Origin: Bacillota bacterium
GTDB lineage: Bacteria > Bacillota > UBA4882 > UBA10575
Length of the DNA: 36,563 bases
Assembly (NCBI GenBank): GCA_029782135.1
Contig: JAKOVI010000152.1
Coordinates: forward strand, 1-36,563
Reading direction: 5' to 3'
Every line of letters starts with the position of its first letter. Position 1 is the first letter of the stretch. The translations under genes were made by a program, and so were the position numbers. The notes under the pieces are model-generated. The model was not told the DNA's origin. It searched no databases and saw only the letters and a list, made by a program, of their open reading frames with translations. Below, piece by piece: positions 30,443-36,563 of the stretch.

Positions 30443-32111
30443 TCATCCTAACGCTTGCGCACGGGTCCTGGTTGAGGAGGCCGGGTTGTCGCCGTTAATC
30501 GCCAAATTGCTGGCGAACCGGCAGATCACAACCCCGGAAGCGGCGCGTGTCTTTTTCAACGGGGGAAAGGAGGATCTCCCTTCCCCTTTTTTACTGAACG
30601 GGATGGAAGAAGCGGTTGCGCTGCTTACGGAGAGCCTGCGCCGGCAAGAAAAGATCCTGGTTTACGGCGACTATGACGTGGACGGGTTAACCTCCGTCGC
30701 CCTGTTCTTGCGGACCTTACGCCGGTATAATACCGGGAATATCATCTATTATCTCCCGAAGCGGTTGGAAGATGGCTACGGTCTACATTTGGCGGCACTG
30801 CAAAAAGCGGTAAACTATGGCTGTACGACCGTCGTTTCGGTAGACTGCGGGATCAGCGCCTATGCGGAAGCGGATTATCTGGCGGAACAAGGAGTCAAAC
30901 TGATTATTACCGACCACCATGAACCCGGGGCCCAAATCCCGCAGGCAACCGCCGTGATCAACCCGAAACTGACTCCTACATACCCCTATCCGGAACTGGC
31001 CGGGGTTGGCGTGACCTTTAAACTGTTACAAGGACTGGCCCACCGGTGGCCGGAACTGGAGGCCGATCTCTGGGCGAATATCGATCTGGTGGCTTTAGGG
31101 ACGATCGCCGATGTGGTTCCTTTATTGGGGGAAAATCGTATCCTCGTCAAAGAGGGGTTAAAAGTACTGGAAAAGACCAGTAACGTTGGGCTGCAGGCCT
31201 TAATGATGCAGGTCGGTTTATGGGGAAAACCGGTCGAATCCTGGCATGTCAGTTACGAGCTGGCTCCGCGCCTGAATGCCTGTGGCCGGTTGGGCGATCC
31301 GGCGGTTGGTCTCCGCCTTTTACTCGAGGCCGACCTGGGACGGGCGCAGAAAGCGGCTATGCTCTTGGCGGAGATGAATAAAAAACGGCAAGCCGTTGAA
31401 GAATTGGTCTTAACAGAAGCAGAGCAAATGCTTGCTGCCGGGGAACCGGGGAAAGTGATCGTGCTGGCCGGTGAGTGGCATCCCGGGGTGATCGGGATCG
31501 CCGCCTCCAAACTGGCGGAGAGGTACTACCGTCCGGTGATCCTGTTGAGCCTTGAAGGGGAGAAGGCGAAGGGTTCGGCCCGCAGCATCCCCGGCTTCCA
31601 TCTCTACCGGGCGCTCACGGAGTGCGCGCCGTATTTAACGAAATTTGGCGGACACGAGGGCGCCGCCGGGTTGGAGTTGGAACGTAACCGCCTGGACGAT
31701 TTCCGGCAGGCGATCAACGCGGTGGCGGAAGCATGGCTGACCGAGGAGATGCTCGTCCCCAGCCTGGAAGTGGAAGAGGTGATTGACGTCCGGGCAGTAA
31801 CCCCTGAATTGTTAAAGGAGATTCAGCGGCTGGCCCCGTTTGGCGCCGGGAATCCGGAACCGGTCCTGGCCTGTAAAAATGTTGATCTCTTCGCTTACCG
31901 GGGAGTCGGGAAAGATGCCAAGCATTTAAAGTTAATCATTGGTGACAAGGAGACCAGCTGCGAGGCGATTGGTTTTCACTTCGGGCCATTGGCCGCCCAA
32001 CTGGAAGGGATTGAACAGATCGATCTGGCCTTTTGTGTAACGTTGAATAACTGGAATAATCAGATGCAACTCGTCCTCAAAGATTTGCAACCGGTGCGAG
32101 AAGTCGGCTGA
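30390..32111 (+). CDS. recJ: Single-stranded-DNA exonuclease RecJ
   Basis: A 573-aa 5'-3' single-strand exonuclease of recombination and repair. The DHH phosphoesterase motifs are intact: YGDYDVDG (D94, D96, D98), VDCG (D152) and DHH (175-177). DHHA1 features follow (ARLNACGRLG-type block near 290, GKVIVLAGEWHPGVIGIAAS, GGHEGAAGLELE). Length is close to E. coli RecJ and lacks the long C-terminal extension of B. subtilis RecJ. The start is uncertain among ATG 30390, ATG 30399 and GTG 30405; none has a good ribosome site, so translation may depend on the overlapping LapA gene. Confidence 0.93.
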   Translation: MTSMGVSKITPKSWKIVNHPNACARVLVEEAGLSPLIAKLLANRQITTPEAARVFFNGGKEDLPSPFLLNGMEEAVALLTESLRRQEKILVYGDYDVDGLTSVALFLRTLRRYNTGNIIYYLPKRLEDGYGLHLAALQKAVNYGCTTVVSVDCGISAYAEADYLAEQGVKLIITDHHEPGAQIPQATAVINPKLTPTYPYPELAGVGVTFKLLQGLAHRWPELEADLWANIDLVALGTIADVVPLLGENRILVKEGLKVLEKTSNVGLQALMMQVGLWGKPVESWHVSYELAPRLNACGRLGDPAVGLRLLLEADLGRAQKAAMLLAEMNKKRQAVEELVLTEAEQMLAAGEPGKVIVLAGEWHPGVIGIAASKLAERYYRPVILLSLEGEKAKGSARSIPGFHLYRALTECAPYLTKFGGHEGAAGLELERNRLDDFRQAINAVAEAWLTEEMLVPSLEVEEVIDVRAVTPELLKEIQRLAPFGAGNPEPVLACKNVDLFAYRGVGKDAKHLKLIIGDKETSCEAIGFHFGPLAAQLEGIEQIDLAFCVTLNNWNNQMQLVLKDLQPVREVG

Positions 32112-32125
32112 AAGGTGAAACCGTG

Positions 32126-34276
32126 ATGACCATTCATGATCTCTTGGACAAAATGAAGAATTACAGCGAAGAGGCCAGGAAGATGGTCCTGGAGGCTTAC
32201 CGTTTTGCGGAGGCTGCCCATAACGGGCAGACCCGTGACTCGGGCGAAGCTTATATCAATCACCCGTTGGCAGTGGCGAATATCCTGGTCGAGATGGGGC
32301 TCGATGCCACTTCCATTACGGCGGCGCTCCTCCATGATGTCGTGGAGGATACCGAGATCAGCCTGGAGGAGATCACCGGGCAGTTTGGCGAGGAAGTTGC
32401 CTCCTTGGTGGACGGGTTGACGAAATTAAGCAAGATCGTCTTCCAGAACAAACAGGAACAACAGATTGAAAACCTGCGCAAGATGTTTTTGGCGATGGCC
32501 AAGGATATCAGGGTCTTCTTGATTAAACTGGCCGACCGGCTGCACAATATGCGTACCCTAAAATATCTTCCGGAAGAACGCCGGAAGAAGATCGCCCGGG
32601 AAACCTTGGAGATCTATGCGCCGCTTGCCCATCGCCTCGGCATGTACAGGCTGAAATGGGAACTGGAGGATATCGCCTTCCATTATCTCGAGCCGGAAAA
32701 GTATTATGAGTTAGTGCAGAAAGTGGCGCAAAAGCGGCCGGAACGGGAGAGCTATATCGAGGAGACAATCAAGATCCTCGAGCAGCATCTGAAGGCGATG
32801 AATATTAAAGCCGAGATTCAAGGACGCCCGAAACATTTCTACAGCATCTACCAGAAGATGAAAACGCAGAACAAGGATTTCTCCGAGATTTATGATTTGA
32901 TGGCCGTCCGGATACTCGTCGATACCATTCAGGACTGTTATGAGGCCCTGGGGGTGGTCCATACTTTATGGAAACCGATTCCCGGGCGGTTTAAAGACTA
33001 TATTGCCGTGCCGAAATCCAATATGTATCAGTCCTTGCATACAACCGTCATGGGTAACCAGGGTGTGCCGCTGGAGATCCAGATCCGGACCCGGGAGATG
33101 CACCAGATTGCCGAGTTGGGGATCGCGGCGCACTGGAGTTATAAGGAAGGGAAAAAGAGCGACGAGGATCTGCTCCAGAAAATTGCCTGGCTCCGGCATC
33201 TCTTGGAATGGCAGGGGGAGACGCGGGATGCGGATGAGTTTTTTGAGAACCTCCGCGTTAACCTGTTTGAGGATGAAGTCTTTGTTTTCACCCCGAAAGG
33301 GGACGTGAAGAGCCTGCCGGCCGGCGCGACTCCGGTCGACTTTGCATACAGTGTCCATACGCACATCGGCCACCGTTGTTTAGGGGCGAAAGTCAACAAC
33401 CGGTTGGTCCCCCTGGATTACCAGTTGAAAAATGGCGATATCGTTCAGATCCTGACGGCGAAACAGGATGCCGGCCCGAGCCGGGACTGGTTGAAGTTTG
33501 TCGTGACGTCGAAGGCGAAGAGCCGGATTCGCCAGTGGTTAAGGGAACAGAGCCGTGATGAGTATATCCTGCTCGCCCGTGAGCAACTGGAGAAGGAGTT
33601 GAAAAAGAGCGGTTACGATCCGGCGGAGTATTTAAAGGCCGAACTCCTGAAAGAGACCGCCGAACGGATGGGGTTTGTCGCCGGCGATGATCTCCTGTTT
33701 GCCGTCGGCGATGGAAAAATCACTCCCCGCGCCGTGATCTCCCGGCTGGTGGCGGAGAAGGAACCGGAAAAGAAGCAACTGCCGGTGTTGCCGGGAGACA
33801 AACCGACGGGAACGCCCGGCGGGGTGAAAGTCCAAGGGGTATCCAACCTTGCGGTCCGGTTTTCCCGGTGTTGTAACCCTGTACCCGGTGACCAGATTGT
33901 CGGGTATGTCACGAGGGGGAAAGGGGTGGCGATCCACCGGGTTGATTGTCCCAGCCTGCCGGCGGATGCGGAACGTTTCATCAAGGTCGAGTGGGATGCC
34001 GAGGAACGGGGGGTCTATCCGCTTACCCTGAAGATTGAGGCGATCGACCGGCGAAACCTGCTGATGGATATTATGAACCAGATGTCATTGATGAAACTGA
34101 ATGTGACGGCGGCGAATATTCACACGGACAAAGGGAGAGCTTATTTAGACTTTACCATTGAAGTCAACCACCTCAACCAGGCCAAGGAGTTAGTGAACAA
34201 GTTAAAGATGGTCAATGGGGTGCAGAACATTTTCCGGGCAACGAAAACAAACAAGAGAAAGAGGATCTCGCAATGA
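32126..34276 (+). CDS. relA: Bifunctional (p)ppGpp synthetase/hydrolase (Rel/SpoT)
   Basis: A 716-aa stringent-response enzyme making and degrading (p)ppGpp. The HD hydrolase domain has [23 protein letters not shown] (H70, D71) and [12 protein letters not shown]. The synthetase domain has [20 protein letters not shown]; the RFKD (RxKD) form is that of bifunctional enzymes, in contrast to the ExDD form of E. coli RelA. A TGS domain ([20 protein letters not shown]), a zinc-finger/conserved-cysteine region (RCCNPVPGD) and a C-terminal ACT domain follow. Start ATG 32126 or GTG 32123, both served by AAGGTG. It overlaps dtd by four bases, as in other Bacillota. Confidence 0.96.
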   Translation: MTIHDLLDKMKNYSEEARKMVLEAYRFAEAAHNGQTRDSGEAYINHPLAVANILVEMGLDATSITAALLHDVVEDTEISLEEITGQFGEEVASLVDGLTKLSKIVFQNKQEQQIENLRKMFLAMAKDIRVFLIKLADRLHNMRTLKYLPEERRKKIARETLEIYAPLAHRLGMYRLKWELEDIAFHYLEPEKYYELVQKVAQKRPERESYIEETIKILEQHLKAMNIKAEIQGRPKHFYSIYQKMKTQNKDFSEIYDLMAVRILVDTIQDCYEALGVVHTLWKPIPGRFKDYIAVPKSNMYQSLHTTVMGNQGVPLEIQIRTREMHQIAELGIAAHWSYKEGKKSDEDLLQKIAWLRHLLEWQGETRDADEFFENLRVNLFEDEVFVFTPKGDVKSLPAGATPVDFAYSVHTHIGHRCLGAKVNNRLVPLDYQLKNGDIVQILTAKQDAGPSRDWLKFVVTSKAKSRIRQWLREQSRDEYILLAREQLEKELKKSGYDPAEYLKAELLKETAERMGFVAGDDLLFAVGDGKITPRAVISRLVAEKEPEKKQLPVLPGDKPTGTPGGVKVQGVSNLAVRFSRCCNPVPGDQIVGYVTRGKGVAIHRVDCPSLPADAERFIKVEWDAEERGVYPLTLKIEAIDRRNLLMDIMNQMSLMKLNVTAANIHTDKGRAYLDFTIEVNHLNQAKELVNKLKMVNGVQNIFRATKTNKRKRISQ

Positions 34277-34725
34277 GGGCATTAATCCAACGGGTCAGTT
34301 CCGCCCGCGTGACAGTCGGCGGGGAGACCACCGGCGCGATCGGTCCGGGGTTGTTAATCCTGTTAGGGGTGAAAGCCGGCGATGAGGAACCGGCCATCGC
34401 CTATTTGGTCGAGAAGATTGTCAACTTGCGGATTTTCTCTGATGAACAGGGGAAATTGAACCTTTCTTTACTTGATGTTGGCGGCGAAATTATGGTCGTT
34501 TCCCAGTTTACGCTCTATGCCGACTGCCGGAAGGGACGGCGTCCAAGTTTTCAAGGGGCGGCCCCGCCGGCCGAGGGTGAACGGTTGTATGAACAGTTTG
34601 TCCAGGCTTTACGGGAGAAAGGCCTGAAGGTCGCAACCGGCCGGTTTGGCGCCGAAATGCAGGTGAGCCTGGTGAATGACGGACCGGTTACGATCCTCCT
34701 GGATACCGACGAACTGCGTGGTTAG
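34273..34725 (+). CDS. dtd: D-aminoacyl-tRNA deacylase
   Basis: A 150-aa enzyme that removes D-amino acids and mischarged glycine from t[18 protein letters not shown] opens the protein; SQFTLYAD (S77, T80) and [10 protein letters not shown] are the active-site SQxT and GPVT motifs. Length is standard. ATG 34273 overlaps the rel stop in an ATGA arrangement, so the two are translationally coupled. Confidence 0.96.
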   Translation: MRALIQRVSSARVTVGGETTGAIGPGLLILLGVKAGDEEPAIAYLVEKIVNLRIFSDEQGKLNLSLLDVGGEIMVVSQFTLYADCRKGRRPSFQGAAPPAEGERLYEQFVQALREKGLKVATGRFGAEMQVSLVNDGPVTILLDTDELRG

Positions 34726-34853
34726 GAATGAAAAACCACATTTTGCCAGCCGGATTATGAGTTTAAGTTTTCGGAACTGACTGGTCCGGAAGGCGTTATT
34801 ATAGTTAAGTGCAAAGGGAAAAATAAGAAAAAAAGTGAAAAAGAGGTGATGTC

Positions 34854-36452
34854 ATGCGTCGGCCAGGCGGAAAGGCTTCGGTCATCATGCTCGGGATTTT
34901 CGTGCTCGGGATGAGCTCATGGGTAAGTGCCGGGTTTGTTCCACCAGTGAAAGAGGCGGTAATCTACCCGAATAACCTTGCTTTCCTGGTACGTGAAGGG
35001 GAGGTCAATCTGGTGAATGGCGAATGCGTCCTTGATTTCCTGCCCCCCGCTCTTCAGGGAAGCCTGAGTGTGTATGCTCCTCCTGCTTCCGGGTTGATTT
35101 TGGATCAAGTAATTACTTTCCAAGAAGAGGTCGGAAGCGAACAACCCGTACATAAGCTTGGCGAGGTCTTTCAGTTAAATATCGGGAAACCGGTCGAACT
35201 GAACACCGGCGGTGAAGTGGTCAGCGGGGTCATCAAGGGTTTCATCGAACCGTCCTATCTCGTCCTTACGGTTTACAACGAAGAGAGTGGCGCCGGCGAA
35301 GGCGGAACGACTGGTGGAAAGGGAGTAACGGCGGACGAGGTATACGCGCTTGATCTGATCACTTCTTATCGCTTCCTGGAGCCGGTTGCCCTTACCCGGC
35401 AGCAGACGGAGTATGCCGGTAAAATCAAAGCGCTGTTTAAAGGGGCTGCCGCCCAGGGTTCATACCCGGTGGGGATCAGCTATTTACAGCCCGGCCTTTC
35501 TTGGAGTCCGGAGTATACCATTAACCTCCAGGCGGAGAATTTGGGCGAGATCTCCTTCAGTGCGGTGGTCTGCAATAATACGAATGATGATTTGGTGGGC
35601 GCCACCATTTATTTGGCGCCGAACCGTCCGCTCTTTCCCCGGGTGCCCTCACCGCTCGTCATCTTTGCCCCGGAGGAGCCGGTGATGTATGCCCGGGGCG
35701 AACTGAGTGTGATGGGGGTAAAAGCCCGCGACAGCATGGAATTTAGTCCCGGAGTTGAGCTTGATGACTTTACCTCATTGATGATGTACAAGTTAGGCGA
35801 GATCACGATGTATAAGAAGGGTGAAGTCACCCTCAAAAAAGGTGAGCGGATGCTCTGGCCCATCTTTAACCGGTGGGCAGTGAAAACCGAACCCCTTTAC
35901 CGCTTGTCCCTCGCCCGCTCCCTCTACGCGAACGAAGTGGCCAAAGAACCGGTCTGGAAAGTCTACCGGATCTATAATAATTCGACCATCCCTTGGTTCG
36001 AAGGGAAGGTCATGCTGATGATGCAGAACCGGCCGTTGGGTGTCGGAACCCTTCCCTATATTACGCCGGGGCAGAGTGGCGAACTCCGGGTGATGACCGA
36101 CCAGGAGATCAAAGCGGATGTTACGGAGACCGAATTTGAGCGGGTCCAAAGTGCACTGGTCTTTCAAGGGACCGAGTATTCCTTTGTCCGCATTAACGGT
36201 GAGATTGAACTGGAGAATACAAAAAACGAGGCAGTTATGATTAAGATTACATATCTGCTTCCCGGTGAAGTCAGCGCCGTGGGAGAGGGAGGAAAAGCGG
36301 TGAAAAAGGCGACTTTACAAGCAGGACCCAACCCTTCCTCGGAGATTACCTGGGAGTTCCTGCTCCCGGCACAAAGCAAACGCAAATTGACTTATACCTA
36401 TCAGACCTATTTACCGGCCAGTGAGAAAGTAACCCTTGACATAGGTCGCTAA
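34854..36452 (+). CDS. Secreted DUF4139-like protein
   Basis: A 532-aa protein with an N-terminal signal peptide (about 1-26, ending WVSA-G). EAVIYPNNLAFLVREGEVNL and CVLDFLPPALQGSLSV form the N-terminal strand-rich part. SYLQPGLSWSPEYTINLQAE with AVVCNNTNDDLVGATIYLAP resembles the DUF4139 domain of mucoidy-inhibitor-type proteins. No enzyme motif or cysteine anchor is seen and no role is established. GAGGTGATGTC precedes ATG 34854. The stop lies inside the promoter of tRNA-Leu. Confidence 0.65.
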   Translation: MRRPGGKASVIMLGIFVLGMSSWVSAGFVPPVKEAVIYPNNLAFLVREGEVNLVNGECVLDFLPPALQGSLSVYAPPASGLILDQVITFQEEVGSEQPVHKLGEVFQLNIGKPVELNTGGEVVSGVIKGFIEPSYLVLTVYNEESGAGEGGTTGGKGVTADEVYALDLITSYRFLEPVALTRQQTEYAGKIKALFKGAAAQGSYPVGISYLQPGLSWSPEYTINLQAENLGEISFSAVVCNNTNDDLVGATIYLAPNRPLFPRVPSPLVIFAPEEPVMYARGELSVMGVKARDSMEFSPGVELDDFTSLMMYKLGEITMYKKGEVTLKKGERMLWPIFNRWAVKTEPLYRLSLARSLYANEVAKEPVWKVYRIYNNSTIPWFEGKVMLMMQNRPLGVGTLPYITPGQSGELRVMTDQEIKADVTETEFERVQSALVFQGTEYSFVRINGEIELENTKNEAVMIKITYLLPGEVSAVGEGGKAVKKATLQAGPNPSSEITWEFLLPAQSKRKLTYTYQTYLPASEKVTLDIGR

Positions 36453-36464
36453 AGGTTGTATAAT
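36436..36464 (+). promoter_or_regulatory. Sigma-A promoter of tRNA-Leu
   Basis: Perfect TTGACA (36436-36441) and TATAAT (36459-36464) with exactly 17 bases between; the -35 lies within the last codons of the preceding gene. Confidence 0.9.
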
Positions 36465-36478
36465 TACTTATGCTGAAC

Positions 36479-36563
36479 GTGCCCAGGTGGCGGAACTGGC
36501 AGACGCGTACGTTTGAGGGGCGTATGGGCAACCGTACCGGTTCAAGTCCGGTCCTGGGCACCA
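36479..36563 (+). tRNA. tRNA-Leu (GAG anticodon)
   Basis: An 85-nt class II tRNA with acceptor GTGCCCA/TGGGCAC, anticodon stem TACGT/GCGTA and loop TTGAGGG (anticodon GAG), a long variable arm, T loop TTCAAGT and an encoded CCA that is the last triplet of the window. Confidence 0.93.

Noticed and set aside
1-36563. CRISPR arrays, insertion sequences, prophage or rRNA
   Set aside because: I saw no regularly spaced repeats, transposase or integrase motifs, or rRNA signature sequences.

Overview
The window looks like chromosomal core sequence of a spore-forming Bacillota (Firmicutes) bacterium that also has an outer membrane. Spore formation is shown by spoIID, a spoIIQ-like gene, spoIIID and a SleB-type hydrolase. 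The outer membrane is shown by a TonB-dependent receptor, the flagellar P-ring and L-ring proteins FlgI and FlgH, and a small secreted beta-barrel protein. Strict TTGACA/TATAAT promoters, AGGAGG ribosome sites with TTG and GTG starts, and tRNA genes with encoded CCA fit Bacillota. A diderm clade such as Limnochordia or Hydrogenispora relatives is my inference; the sequence does not name the species.

Layout. 1-1003 (minus): 5' part of a TonB-dependent receptor behind a cobalamin riboswitch, an intrinsic terminator and a sigma-A promoter, so a B12-repressed outer-membrane importer. 1041-3735 (minus): ABC exporter and menaquinone methyltransferase. 4015-5443: HAD phosphatase, two tRNAs (Thr, Gly), a 56-aa ferredoxin. 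5449-8239 (minus): ribbon-helix-helix regulator, CheC-like phosphatase, acyl-CoA synthetase. 8449-13290: YwmB-like protein, SleB hydrolase with a barrel-like N-terminus, bifunctional PBP1a, small outer-membrane protein. 13552-16545: divergent Nif3, CoaX, HflX.

16561-25126 is the centrepiece: spoIID, spoIIQ, spoIIID and mbl/mreB, followed directly by flgF, flgG, flgA, flgH, flgI and flgJ. The first part matches the spoIID-spoIIQ-spoIIID-mbl-flhO-flhP order known from B. subtilis; here the two rod genes are extended by the genes for crossing an outer membrane. Sequences close to the sigma-E consensus lie before spoIID and spoIIID.

25275-36563: an unidentified membrane protein, a YbxB-like methyltransferase, tRNA-Pro and tRNA-Gly, a 44-aa membrane peptide, secD-secF, a LapA-domain protein overlapping recJ, a bifunctional (p)ppGpp synthetase/hydrolase coupled to dtd, a secreted DUF4139-like protein, and tRNA-Leu ending exactly at the window edge.

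I saw no insertion sequence, prophage, CRISPR array or rRNA. The most interesting points are the joined sporulation and outer-membrane flagellar genes, the B12-controlled receptor, the barrel-SleB fusion, a FlgH without a lipoprotein cysteine, and an unexplained 390-bp gap with a 14-bp hairpin before spoIIID.
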